DNA from: Candidatus Sabulitectum sp.
GTDB taxonomy: Bacteria; Fermentibacterota; Fermentibacteria; Fermentibacterales; JCC-6
Length of the DNA: 64,000 nucleotides
Assembly (NCBI GenBank): GCA_023139045.1
Contig: JAGLOJ010000014.1
Location: 32,728 to 96,727 of the forward strand
Direction: 5' to 3'
This document shows positions 1 to 8,271 of this stretch, in pieces (within the stretch, counting starts at the first letter, position 1; each line of letters begins with the position of its first letter). The notes under the pieces were generated by a model, which did no database searches, was not told the DNA's origin, and saw nothing but the letters and a program-made list of their open reading frames with translations. The position numbers and the translations under genes were made by a program.

Positions 1-491
1 CAGACATGACAGCCATTGCGGAAAGGCTGGGCAGCGATGTTCCTTTCTTTCTATTGCAGACAGGAGCGGCTCTTGTCCGGGGAAGAGGAGAAATTCTCGA
101 ACCTGTCCACCTGCCTCACTTCCACTGTGTTCTGGTTCACTCAGGGGAAAATATTCCCACACCGATGGCCTTCAAACTGTGGGATGAATACAAGGGGGAC
201 TTGACAGAGGCATGCCATATAAGCAATTATACCGCCCTGAAATTTGGAGTTTGGCATGAGGGTAAGCCTTTCCCTGTCAAACTTGACAACCACTTTCTGT
301 CCCTTCTCCACAGCCGCTTTCCAGGTGTGACCCGGACGGCTGAGGAATTGTCCCGGTTGACTGTTAACTGGGGGCTCAGTGGCTCAGGACCAACCTTCTA
401 CACCCTCTTCAGGTCCGAAGTCGAAGCAAGGGAAGCGGAGGATCATCTTGCCGGGAAATTCCCGTGGGTGTTCCGTTGTCAATCGAGATAG
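1..491 (+). CDS. ispE: 4-diphosphocytidyl-2-C-methyl-D-erythritol kinase, C-terminal part (5' partial)
   Basis: GHMP-family kinase of the non-mevalonate (MEP) isoprenoid pathway, which phosphorylates CDP-methylerythritol in the cytoplasm. The gene runs in from before the window: the reading frame is already open at base 3, and the ATG at 6 is internal. What remains holds the family motif LGSDVPFF just after the frame enters and the C-terminal glycine-rich motif GLSGSGPTFYTLF. About 160 residues are present of the usual 280-300. It stops (TAG) 9 bases before a tRNA-Gln gene. In many bacteria ispE, prs, rplY and pth are neighbours; here the tRNA takes the place of prs. The family call is firm. 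The N-terminus cannot be judged. Confidence 0.9.
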   Translation, partial: DMTAIAERLGSDVPFFLLQTGAALVRGRGEILEPVHLPHFHCVLVHSGENIPTPMAFKLWDEYKGDLTEACHISNYTALKFGVWHEGKPFPVKLDNHFLSLLHSRFPGVTRTAEELSRLTVNWGLSGSGPTFYTLFRSEVEAREAEDHLAGKFPWVFRCQSR

Positions 492-500
492 AATTGGAAT

Positions 501-575
501 TGGGGCGTCGTCAAATGGCAAGACACAGGGTTTTGGTCCCTGCATTTGGAGGTTCGAATCCTCCCGCCCCAGCCA
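501..575 (+). tRNA. tRNA-Gln (anticodon TTG)
   Basis: A complete cloverleaf. The 7-bp acceptor stem 501-507 pairs with 565-571 and opens with the U1-A72 pair typical of glutamine tRNAs. The anticodon stem 526-530/538-542 encloses a 7-base loop with TTG at 533-535. The T arm carries GGTTCGAATCC. The discriminator G and an encoded CCA close the gene at 572-575. The TTG anticodon reads CAA and, by wobble, CAG. It lies between ispE and rplY and is probably cotranscribed with them. Confidence 0.96.
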
Positions 576-605
576 GCTTTCCCATCAGTAACGAAAGGAA
601 TAGTA

Positions 606-1235
606 ATGCCGATCCAGTTAACAATGGAAAAGAGAGTAAATCTCGGTTCCAGAGAGTCAAGAAGACTCCGCAGAGCAGGTAGTCTGCCGGGAGTTATCTA
701 CGGGCAGGGTTCAGACATCTCAATAAAGATTGAGCAGATTGAATTCATGTCCAAAATTGGTTATTCCAAGTCCCTGGGTATTGTCGAACTTAATGTCGAG
801 GGTGAAATCCTTAAGAGCATTATCAAAGAAGTTCAGTGGGATACTCTCACAGACAAGCCTGTCCACCTTGATTTCCAGCAGGTTTCCGATGACCAGCTTG
901 TTACCGTACCGATTCCCATCAAACTCGCAGGAATACCTCTTGGCGTTTCCATTGAAGGTGGAATTCTTGATCACTCCATGCATGAACTTGAAGTCACCGT
1001 TAGAGCAGCAGATATCCCATCAGAGATTTCGTTTGATGTTGCCGGGCTCAATCTTGGAGACAGGCTTCACCTCTCCGATGTTGACCTTCCTGAAGGCCTC
1101 ACCGTTGACTTTGCATTCGATCCTGTTATTGCAGGCGTGATTGCACCCAAGGCTCTCCTGGTCAAGGAAGAGGAAGAAGAAGAAGGAACCGAAGAAGAGG
1201 CCGCCGAAGGCGGAGAAGACTCCTCCGAGGAATAG
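606..1235 (+). CDS. rplY: 50S ribosomal protein L25 (CTC/TL5 type)
   Basis: Binds 5S rRNA in the large ribosomal subunit. 209 residues make the long two-domain CTC form: an N-terminal L25 beta-barrel with the motif RRLRRAGSLPGVIYGQG near residues 18-35, then the second TL5-type domain with LDFQQVS. The last 25 or so residues are almost all Glu, Gly and Ala, a common low-complexity tail in this family. The frame is open further upstream across the tRNA, but the ATG at 606 follows AAAGGA at a good distance and matches the family's N-terminus, so it was chosen. pth follows after 9 bases, the conserved rplY-pth order. Confidence 0.95.
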   Translation: MPIQLTMEKRVNLGSRESRRLRRAGSLPGVIYGQGSDISIKIEQIEFMSKIGYSKSLGIVELNVEGEILKSIIKEVQWDTLTDKPVHLDFQQVSDDQLVTVPIPIKLAGIPLGVSIEGGILDHSMHELEVTVRAADIPSEISFDVAGLNLGDRLHLSDVDLPEGLTVDFAFDPVIAGVIAPKALLVKEEEEEEGTEEEAAEGGEDSSEE

Positions 1236-1244
1236 GAATAAAGA

Positions 1245-1823
1245 ATGTGTATTTCAGACCCGGAGATCAGCATAATCGTATGTCTTGGTAATCCAGGTCC
1301 GAAGTACGCTCTTACATGGCACAACGCCGGCTTCTGGGTAGCAGATATTCTTGCCCGTGAAGCCGGCGTTTCCTTTAAAAGAGCGGGAGCGTTTGAAATC
1401 GCTTACATGCCCGGCGGCCTTCACCTGGTTAAACCGTCAACTTACATGAACGAGAGTGGCAGATCAGTGGGAGCCATTCTCACCGCCAGACAGAAGGATC
1501 CGGAGAACATGCTTGTCATCTGTGATGATATTAACCTTTCCCTGGGAACACTCCGCCTTCGCAAAACCGGCTCAGCCGGCGGCCAGAACGGTCTCAAAGA
1601 CACAATCGAGGTGCTGAAAACTCAGGATTTCCCAAGGCTGAGGATAGGAATAGGACCGAAACCCGAGAAAATGAGTCTGGCAAAATATGTCCTGAAGAAA
1701 GTGCCGAAGCAGCAGCAGGAACTTGCCTCTGTTATGGCCCACAGAGCAGCTGACTGCGCTCTTGAGGTTGTAAAAAACGGCGTGGAAGCTGCTCAGTCAA
1801 TCTACAATGGAATCTACGAATAA
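1245..1823 (+). CDS. pth: Peptidyl-tRNA hydrolase
   Basis: Releases tRNA from prematurely dropped peptidyl-tRNAs in the cytoplasm. At 192 residues it has the normal length for the family. It shows the N-terminal CLGNPGPKYALTWHNAG stretch with the catalytic His, then KPSTYMNESG and the DDINLSLGTLRLRKTGSAGG region carrying the catalytic Asp and the His-to-Gly substrate loop. The ATG follows AGGAATAAAGA. The gene is translated from the same probable transcript as rplY. The next gene, a lipoprotein, is on the other strand and ends 61 bases away. Confidence 0.95.
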   Translation: MCISDPEISIIVCLGNPGPKYALTWHNAGFWVADILAREAGVSFKRAGAFEIAYMPGGLHLVKPSTYMNESGRSVGAILTARQKDPENMLVICDDINLSLGTLRLRKTGSAGGQNGLKDTIEVLKTQDFPRLRIGIGPKPEKMSLAKYVLKKVPKQQQELASVMAHRAADCALEVVKNGVEAAQSIYNGIYE

Positions 1824-1833
1824 ATCAGAAAGT

Positions 1834-1860
1834 GGAGGCACTGCTTTCAGCAATGCCCCC
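1834..1860. terminator. Bidirectional terminator-like hairpin between convergent genes
   Basis: An 11-bp stem with two mismatches, 1834-1844 against 1850-1860, and a 5-base loop. It sits between the convergent ends of pth and the lipoprotein gene. There is no strong U-tract on either side, so efficiency is uncertain. Confidence 0.35.
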
Positions 1861-1884
1861 GTTCCAATTTCAATAAGCAAAAAA

Positions 1885-3483
1885 TTACTGCATGGCAGCT
1901 ATCATGCCGAAAAATGCGAATCCTGTTGCTACAGCGTCGCTTCCATCCATGGACATTTCACTGACGGCTTCACCGTCGGCGAAGGTTCCATCCCAGGTTA
2001 AGACAACATCTGAACCGAGTTCAGGAATATCCATTCCGTCGGGGCTCATGGCCATAACCATGTTCAGGTAACCGGCAAGGCTCATCTCTCCGGCCATCTC
2101 ACCTGTTCCCTCAAGCTCTGCAGAAATGTAATCACCGGAAACAATGTTCAACAGAACAGCAGGCTCCGGTGCTGTCTCAAGAAGAAGTGCTCCATCATGA
2201 ACAGTCATCCAGTAATCGAATGTGATACTGGCTGCTGAATCAGGAAGAATTATCATTGTTAAGGAGAAGAAATCAACTCCGTCAATCTGAATTATTCCGT
2301 TGTCCTGGAAGTTGAAGGAATTTGCCATCTCTTCATTCTGTTCAATGTAGGGCATGATAACTCCTAGATATTCGGAATACATCACCGCAATATCCTCAAT
2401 CGAGATATCAGCCGTTACCTCATATGCAGCAACCATATGAATAAAGTCATCATCATAAATTGAGACAGCGCCATTTGAAGCCATTGAAGCCCAGAAGTGC
2501 AACATGTCTTCACTGAGCTCTGTGGTGAATACTTCCGTAAAGGCTTTCGTAATTTCAAAGGCAATCTCTTCAGGCATGCGGAAACGAACAGTGGCTAAAT
2601 CACCCTGAGTCAGGTAATCAAGCATGTTGGTTCCGGATGTGTGAACAAGAATTTCAGCGAGATCAGTACCAGGAACAAAGCTGATTTTCTTCCGCATCAC
2701 AAAATCCTCAGGCCCTGTGATAAAGGTCAATTCCAACATGTCGGCCTGCGTAAGAAACGCTTCGATACCATCCATGTAAACATCTATGATGGCTGGTACA
2801 AAAGAAGGCATGGTTGTATCAGCTGCCATTCCCTGCATCATCATCATTCTGGCCATTGGCATCTGCGCGGCAGCCATAGGTCCGATCATGGAAAGGTTGA
2901 TCTTCATTGTAAGACTGGTAGGAGCAACTTCATCAGATACATCGGGAGCAAGACAGGAGATCAGCGTTTCAAGTTTTGCACTGGACATGGTCATAAGAGC
3001 CACTCCGCGCACGCCCGCCAGATACATTGTTCCGTTTTCTGCATCCATTGAGTAGACTGCAACGCCACCGAGTGGTTCCTCGTTTGCCAACTCAACTTCC
3101 ATTTCCTCCATAAGTGAAACAAAGAGAGGAAAATCAGGTGCGGAAACAGCCATTCCCATACTCTGCGGCATGGCACTTTCCATCCAGAAGACTACCGGGC
3201 CTGACGGATCAAATCCGTACCTTGCCGGCATTGAGTCCAGAGAAGAGACATCCAGTTGTTCGCAGATGAGATTTTCAAGAAGGTTCACTCCGAGAACAGG
3301 AGCGCCCTCTTCAATATAACCGTCAATATTCCTCACCATTCCAGCGGGGTCATTAAGAACAATCGAGATCATAGCTCTCTCTGGAAGCACAGACAGCGGA
3401 CTGGCCTCTTCTGCAACACCGCCACCACCGCAGGCCGTGATAATCAGTACGGCGAGCAGTGCTGGAAGTAAAAAGCGTTTCAT
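1885..3483 (-). CDS. Large lipoprotein of unknown function
   Basis: 532 residues. It begins with a lipoprotein signal, MKRFLLPALLAVL followed by the lipobox ITAC, then a short Gly-rich spacer (GGGG), so it should be anchored to the envelope facing the periplasm. The rest is rich in Met, Ala, Asp and Glu. I recognise no catalytic motif; its spacing of hydrophobic and acidic stretches resembles the DUF3352-like lipoproteins that carry repeated alpha/beta units, but that is only an impression. The frame also opens at 3498. The ATG at 3483 was chosen because AGGGAG lies just before it and it starts the signal peptide directly. It diverges from the exonuclease gene at 3603. Confidence 0.75.
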   Translation of the reverse strand: MKRFLLPALLAVLIITACGGGGVAEEASPLSVLPERAMISIVLNDPAGMVRNIDGYIEEGAPVLGVNLLENLICEQLDVSSLDSMPARYGFDPSGPVVFWMESAMPQSMGMAVSAPDFPLFVSLMEEMEVELANEEPLGGVAVYSMDAENGTMYLAGVRGVALMTMSSAKLETLISCLAPDVSDEVAPTSLTMKINLSMIGPMAAAQMPMARMMMMQGMAADTTMPSFVPAIIDVYMDGIEAFLTQADMLELTFITGPEDFVMRKKISFVPGTDLAEILVHTSGTNMLDYLTQGDLATVRFRMPEEIAFEITKAFTEVFTTELSEDMLHFWASMASNGAVSIYDDDFIHMVAAYEVTADISIEDIAVMYSEYLGVIMPYIEQNEEMANSFNFQDNGIIQIDGVDFFSLTMIILPDSAASITFDYWMTVHDGALLLETAPEPAVLLNIVSGDYISAELEGTGEMAGEMSLAGYLNMVMAMSPDGMDIPELGSDVVLTWDGTFADGEAVSEMSMDGSDAVATGFAFFGMIAAMQ

Positions 3484-3565
3484 TCCATCTCCCTTCAAGT
3501 ATAGTTAAATTCCTACCTGTCATAGTTTAATCAATCCATCATGCTCTTGTCAAAAAAGAGGTACT

Positions 3566-3595
3566 TTGACTGCGGGGTTGTAGTTTCATTAGAAT
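3566..3595 (+). promoter_or_regulatory. Promoter for the exonuclease-murA genes, predicted leaderless start
   Basis: TTGACT at 3566-3571 and TAGAAT at 3590-3595 are 18 bases apart. Transcription would begin near 3602, one base before the ATG at 3603. That ATG has no Shine-Dalgarno sequence, which fits a leaderless mRNA. Confidence 0.5.
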
Positions 3596-3602
3596 TACAG
3601 CT

Positions 3603-4397
3603 ATGAGTAACACTTTCGACCTTTTCAGCAGCATTGCCAGTAGCGATGTGCGTATATTGTTCCTTGATACCGAGACCACCGGACCGGATCCGACTACTGC
3701 TGAAGTTTGTGAAGTTGCATTCCTTCTGGCAGAATACAAAGGATTCACCTTCACCGGTGAGAAGCAGGTCTTCGAAGCTCTTGTCAAACCATCAGTTCCG
3801 ATTCCACCGGAAGCTTCTGCTGTGAACCGGATAAGTAACAGAATGGTCAGCAATTCTCCACCTGCGGAAGAATTAACTGAACAAATCAGGAAACTCACTG
3901 AGCAGGCAGATTACATATCTGCCCATAACCTTCCTTACGACTACACTATTCTTAAAAGACAGTACCCCTCACTCTTCGGTGGCTTTAACAAAAGTACACA
4001 TATAGATACTCTCAGGCTTTCAAGACAGATCTGGCAGGAAATACCATCTCATGCCCTTCAGGCTCTCAGGTATCGGTTTGAACTTGATCGGGATATCCGG
4101 GGAGAGGCTCACCGAGCACTATTTGACACCGAGCTGGTGCAGTCTCTGCTGCACTTTTCTCTCAAACAAACTGATTGTCTTGACCTGCAGAATAGCTGGA
4201 AATCACTTGTAGATTTCATAATTGCCCCGCTGGAGGTGAAAATTTTCACCTTCGGCAAGTACAGAGGCAATCTTGTGGAAGATACAGTTGCGAACGATCC
4301 CGATTACATCAGATGGCTGCTTAAGCAGAAATGGCTTTCAGAGGAACAACCTGATCTTTATCACACAATTCTCAGTAAAACAGGAGCGAAAAAATGA
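3603..4397 (+). CDS. DnaQ-like 3'-5' exonuclease with C-terminal DUF3820-like module
   Basis: 264 residues. The N-terminal half is a DEDDh exonuclease like the DNA polymerase III epsilon subunit: ExoI LFLDTETTG near residue 20, ExoII AHNLPYDY, and ExoIII HRALFDTELV with the general-base His and metal Asp. The C-terminal stretch FGKYRGNLVEDTVANDPDYIRWLL resembles the small module seen at the end of exonuclease X-type proteins. It probably trims DNA 3' ends during repair; whether it proofreads cannot be told from sequence. The start has no ribosome-binding site but lies at the expected transcription start. Its stop overlaps murA by four bases (ATGA), so the two are translationally coupled. Confidence 0.85.
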   Translation: MSNTFDLFSSIASSDVRILFLDTETTGPDPTTAEVCEVAFLLAEYKGFTFTGEKQVFEALVKPSVPIPPEASAVNRISNRMVSNSPPAEELTEQIRKLTEQADYISAHNLPYDYTILKRQYPSLFGGFNKSTHIDTLRLSRQIWQEIPSHALQALRYRFELDRDIRGEAHRALFDTELVQSLLHFSLKQTDCLDLQNSWKSLVDFIIAPLEVKIFTFGKYRGNLVEDTVANDPDYIRWLLKQKWLSEEQPDLYHTILSKTGAKK

Positions 4398-5707
4398 CAT
4401 CCGGTTCCAGCTCCAGCTGGCTTGTAAAGGGCGGGAATACGCTCAGCGGCACACTTGTACCATCGGGCAGTAAGAATGCTGCACTTCCCATTCTGGCTGC
4501 TGCACTGCTTACGGATCAGCCTGTTACACTGCACCGCTGCCCTAACATCCGTGATGTAAGAGCCATGATCGACCTTCTGCGCAATCTTGGCGCAAATATA
4601 TCCAGTGGCTCTGATCCGCACACTGTCACAGTAACCGCCTCCCGGATCAACCCTGCCGATCTCAGCGAAGAACTTTCACGAAAAATCAGAGCTTCAATAC
4701 TGCTTGCAGGGCCACTGGTGGCAAGAACCGGCTCTATTGAGCTGCCCCCTCCGGGAGGAGATGTCATAGGTCGAAGACGACTTGACACTCACTTTCTCGT
4801 TCTTGAAATGCTCGGTGCTGAAGTTTCCTTCAAAGATAGAATGATAAGAGTAGATGCGCCTGCGGGGCTCAAAGGAACAGAAATCCACCTTGATGAACCA
4901 AGTGTAACCGCAACTGAAAATGCCATTATGGCCGCTTCAGTGGCAAAAGGCACCTCTGTTATCTACAATGCCGCATGTGAGCCAAATGTACAGGACCTTG
5001 CCATTCTGCTCCGCAGTATGGGCGCAGAGATTCAGGGTGAAGGAACAAACAGAATCACCATCCACGGCAAAGGGAAGCTGCTCAATGGCACTACCCACAC
5101 TGTATGCCCGGACCACATAGAGATTGGCAGTTTCATCGGTCTTGCTGCCTGCTGCAGGGGCAGAGTGGAGATACCCGGTGTTCCTGCCGGCATTATCAGA
5201 CCGACAATGATCGGTCTGGGCAGGCTGGGTGTACAGATAATTCACGAGAATGACACACTCATAATCCCGGCTGATCAGGATCTGGTTGTCAATCCTGACA
5301 GAAGTGGTGACATTCCCACTATTTACGATTCTCCCTGGCCCGGCTTCTCACCTGACCTTACCAGTACAGCTGTTGTTGTTGCAACACAGGCAACAGGAAC
5401 AAGCCTTATTTTCGAGAAAATGTTTGAATCAAGAATGTTCTTTGTTGACAAACTGGCAGCAATGGGAGCAGCTCTTATCCTCTGTGATCCCCATCGTGTC
5501 GTAGTATCCGGTCCATCCAGACTTGTTGGAACAGAAGTTTCAAGCCCGGATATAAGGGCAGGCATGGCTCTTCTAACGGCGGCCCTCTGCGCACGGGGAG
5601 ACAGTGTTATCCACAACGTGCATCAGATAGAGAGAGGCTACGAAAATATTATTGAACGTTTAAACAATCTTGGCGCCAGCATTAGACCGCTTAACAGCCT
5701 TGAATAG
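4394..5707 (+). CDS. murA: UDP-N-acetylglucosamine 1-carboxyvinyltransferase (MurA)
   Basis: First committed step of peptidoglycan synthesis: transfers enolpyruvate from PEP to UDP-GlcNAc in the cytoplasm. 437 residues, normal length. Family marks include GTLVPSGSKNAALPILAA near residue 18, the RASILLAGPLVAR segment, and the TDLTSTAVV-like and RMFFVDKL regions towards the C-terminus. The active-site loop reads PPPGGDVIGRRR: residue 123 (codon GAT at 4760-4762) is Asp where most MurA proteins have the PEP-binding, fosfomycin-reactive Cys (Cys115 in E. coli). Natural Asp variants in mycobacteria and chlamydiae are active and fosfomycin resistant, so the same is expected here. It overlaps the exonuclease gene; the propeller lipoprotein follows after 8 bases. 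Confidence 0.95.
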   Translation: MTSGSSSSWLVKGGNTLSGTLVPSGSKNAALPILAAALLTDQPVTLHRCPNIRDVRAMIDLLRNLGANISSGSDPHTVTVTASRINPADLSEELSRKIRASILLAGPLVARTGSIELPPPGGDVIGRRRLDTHFLVLEMLGAEVSFKDRMIRVDAPAGLKGTEIHLDEPSVTATENAIMAASVAKGTSVIYNAACEPNVQDLAILLRSMGAEIQGEGTNRITIHGKGKLLNGTTHTVCPDHIEIGSFIGLAACCRGRVEIPGVPAGIIRPTMIGLGRLGVQIIHENDTLIIPADQDLVVNPDRSGDIPTIYDSPWPGFSPDLTSTAVVVATQATGTSLIFEKMFESRMFFVDKLAAMGAALILCDPHRVVVSGPSRLVGTEVSSPDIRAGMALLTAALCARGDSVIHNVHQIERGYENIIERLNNLGASIRPLNSLE

Positions 5708-5715
5708 GACACACC

Positions 5716-6648
5716 ATGAATAGATTTGTATTAACCGCTGTTGCTCTACTGCTGATTCTAGCCGCCTGTAGTAATTCTGAAGAAGAGGTAAGCTGGCCCG
5801 ATGGCAGCACACTCTGGCTATCGGGCATTTATGCAGACACTGCATTATCCTGGTCTCCTTACGGAGACATCCTTTTCTTCTCCACCTACACCACGGGAGC
5901 CACCAGACTCTACGGAACAGATGGCCTGACCAACCCCATAGAGCGCACTTTCACCAGCATGGATGAATTCATGGGCCCACTGGGTGCCTGGAATGCAGAG
6001 AACGGCAGAATTGTTTACACTGCTCTGAATGCAGACAGCATGCGCAGCCAGATCAGGTCAATCGCCGGTAACGATATTTATGTAACTGTTCACATTCAAG
6101 ACAGTCTTCTAAACGCCTTTCCCACTTACAACATTGACGGTGACAGCATTCTTTATTGTGGCAAAGTTACTGGAAACTGGCGTCTTTATCAGGTTTCCCA
6201 TAACCATACTCCCGATTCTCTGGATGACCCCGTTCTTCAGAATGCTTTCCCCGACGGAGACATTCTCAGGCCATCCTACAGCCCGAACACCGGCAACTGG
6301 ATTCTGTTCCAGCACAGAGCCACTTCCTCCGATGACTGGGACATTATGATCGCTCACCAGGATGGCAGCGAACAGAGAATACTGGCACAGAGCTCTGCTG
6401 ACGATATTCACCCGACATGGGGTCCGAGTGATAATTGGGTCGCCTTTTCATCTGACAGAACCGGTAATTACGAGATTTACTTAACTGATGTAACCAACGA
6501 TACTCTTATTCAGTTAACTGACGACCCTGCAATGGATCAGTATCCCGCCTGGAACCCGAAGAAAAACTGGATTGCATTCAGCTCCGATCGAGCATCAGGC
6601 AGCTGGAACATGGATATATTTGCTATTGATGAACCTGAATTGCCCTGA
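5716..6648 (+). CDS. Lipoprotein with TolB-like beta-propeller (PD40 repeats)
   Basis: 310 residues. A signal peptide with lipobox LAAC near residue 17 leads into a chain of WD40-like beta-propeller repeats of the PD40/TolB type, recognisable by recurring P(S/T)(W/Y)xPxxNWxxFSSDRxGxxxIY units, best seen from about residue 225 to 300 (FSSDRTGNYEIYLTD, FSSDRASGSWNMDIFAI). Such propellers bind proteins or envelope polymers; no enzymatic motif is seen. It is not TolB itself: no Pal or TolA gene is nearby and the N-terminal TolB domain is absent. It follows murA closely and may share its transcript. Confidence 0.8.
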   Translation: MNRFVLTAVALLLILAACSNSEEEVSWPDGSTLWLSGIYADTALSWSPYGDILFFSTYTTGATRLYGTDGLTNPIERTFTSMDEFMGPLGAWNAENGRIVYTALNADSMRSQIRSIAGNDIYVTVHIQDSLLNAFPTYNIDGDSILYCGKVTGNWRLYQVSHNHTPDSLDDPVLQNAFPDGDILRPSYSPNTGNWILFQHRATSSDDWDIMIAHQDGSEQRILAQSSADDIHPTWGPSDNWVAFSSDRTGNYEIYLTDVTNDTLIQLTDDPAMDQYPAWNPKKNWIAFSSDRASGSWNMDIFAIDEPELP

Positions 6649-7117
6649 TTGATATTGTTGATCATAGATCGTGGAAGAATTGACTGGGCTTGAATAACTG
6701 TTAATCGGTAACCCTTTCAGGGAACAGCAGTCGCCCGGGATGCCCCGTGTACGGGTCGGGGCTCAGTGTAGCAGCGCGTTATATCTGCACTTGATACTTG
6801 ACACTTGACAGGGTTCTGGGTTAAACTCCATTTCGTCGCGGCGAAACTAAGTACGAATTGTAAAATCTGTTGGGTATATTTTCGGTCAAGTGCTCTTTTT
6901 CACACACACCCACACCACAGCCACGACAGTTGTGCCGCGGTCAGCTGTCACTGACAATAAATATCATGTTATGTATGTGATCTGTGGAATGACATTTGCA
7001 TAACGTGCTGTTCCATGCCCTGCCTGCCATACATTTATAGAATTACCCGCAGTGAATGAAGCGCTCCGACCTGTTTCAGAAGGTGAGTGAACTGTGCAGA
7101 CCTGCCGTTAAAAAGCA
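6649..7117. other. Gene-free stretch with small repeats and hairpins
   Basis: No credible gene in about 470 bases. It holds three tandem copies of a 7-base unit (ACTTGAT, ACTTGAC, ACTTGAC at 6789-6809), a G+C-rich hairpin (6742-6747 with 6757-6762), a second hairpin at 6831-6846 and a CA-rich run near 6901-6925. A TTGACA at 6798-6803 precedes TTAAAC by 17 bases, a weak plus-strand promoter candidate. A small RNA is possible but unproven. Confidence 0.4.
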
Positions 7118-7145
7118 AGAGGCCGCCGGAAAACCGGCGGCCTCT
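7118..7145 (-). terminator. Strong intrinsic terminator at the end of the envelope gene run
   Basis: A perfect 12-bp G+C-rich stem (7118-7129 with 7134-7145) and a 4-base loop. On the minus strand it is followed by TTGCTTTTTAA. It lies 21 bases after the stop of the lipoprotein gene and ends the minus-strand run that starts near 22.4 kb. Confidence 0.85.
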
Positions 7146-7165
7146 GCTTCTGAACTTCTGTATCT

Positions 7166-8257
7166 CTACAGAAGCATCGTTTCAATAGCCTGCATGAGCC
7201 TGACAGGGAAGTCGGGATCTGAAGCCTTAATATCAAGACCAAAACCTTCATCCTGACAGATACCAAGAGCAGGTCTGAAGTACTGATTTCTGTAGGCCAT
7301 GGCTGCTGCCATACCCCTCAGCTTCTGATTATCGATTCCTTCATAATGGCTGAATGAATACGCTCCCTCATCGGCAAGACCGAGAAGGGCTGCGACTCCG
7401 AGGTAGGGGTCACCATTCTCGCCTTTTGCATCCTGAAGGATACCGTAGGCCGCTACACCATCGTTGGCAAAAGCAGTATGTCCTGCTGCGCTTTCGAAAG
7501 TTGCGTAACCAAAAGACATCTCATTCTCATTCATGCACCAGGTTCTGTAACCGTCCTTCCGTACGTAAGGAACGCTCATGTACACAGAACTGGCCGATGT
7601 TCCGTTAACAATGGAATCGACACCGCAGTTCGCGAATGAAAGTCCATTGGCCACAGTGAACAAGGCCATCACATTGGGATGATCGATCTCGAACTTGTAC
7701 TGGAACCTGATGTTGGAATACTTTCCATACAACCAGTCACCAATTTCCTCGTTATCAAGGGTTTCTTTGGGCAGGTCAGGCCCTTGTGTGCCTCCCCAGA
7801 AGAGGGTATCACCATCAACGACAAGGATGGTGTCACCAAAGGCGTTAATAACCTGAATATCGTTGGCTGTAAGTTCAGGATAAACGCATTCGAACTTAGA
7901 CCAGTCCTTATTCTGAGGAATTATCACTGCATTGAACTCAACTGGCCATGTTCCATTGTCGAGCTGAACTGCCATGAAGTCATACTGATGCCCGATTACC
8001 CAGTAATCAGGAAGCAGTATTGAACACCATCCGGCGCCAACATAGGCATCAGAACGAGAAACATCCATATCGATAGCATTCTTGAAGTTCAACATGGCTG
8101 CCTCGTAATCGCCATCCTCAAAAGCATCCCAGCCTGCATTGACAAACCCCGTGTATCCTTCAACTTCAGGATACTCTGTAACGTTGTCATAGCATCCTGC
8201 TACAAGAATGAGGGAGGCAGCAACCACAGCTATTATCATTGTGTTGATTTTTTTCAT
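7166..8257 (-). CDS. TPR-like lipoprotein, unknown function
   Basis: 363 residues. A signal peptide with lipobox LVAGC (Cys near residue 22) is followed at about residues 38-75 by a tetratricopeptide-like helix pair: GWDAFEDGDYEAAMLNFKNAI then DAYVGAGWCSI. The remainder is unrecognised. The start follows a GGGGGGAAG ribosome-binding site. It lies 14 bases behind the 817-residue secreted protein and is the last gene before the terminator at 7118-7145. Its place at the end of the TonB/sorting cluster suggests an envelope-facing helper for a partner in the run, but that is context only. Confidence 0.75.
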   Translation of the reverse strand: MKKINTMIIAVVAASLILVAGCYDNVTEYPEVEGYTGFVNAGWDAFEDGDYEAAMLNFKNAIDMDVSRSDAYVGAGWCSILLPDYWVIGHQYDFMAVQLDNGTWPVEFNAVIIPQNKDWSKFECVYPELTANDIQVINAFGDTILVVDGDTLFWGGTQGPDLPKETLDNEEIGDWLYGKYSNIRFQYKFEIDHPNVMALFTVANGLSFANCGVDSIVNGTSASSVYMSVPYVRKDGYRTWCMNENEMSFGYATFESAAGHTAFANDGVAAYGILQDAKGENGDPYLGVAALLGLADEGAYSFSHYEGIDNQKLRGMAAAMAYRNQYFRPALGICQDEGFGLDIKASDPDFPVRLMQAIETMLL

Positions 8258-8271
8258 TATTCTTCCCCCCC

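Noticed and set aside
5716-6648. Calling the propeller lipoprotein TolB.
   Set aside because: It has a lipobox and lacks the N-terminal TolB domain, and no pal or tolA is nearby; the PD40 repeats alone do not make it TolB.
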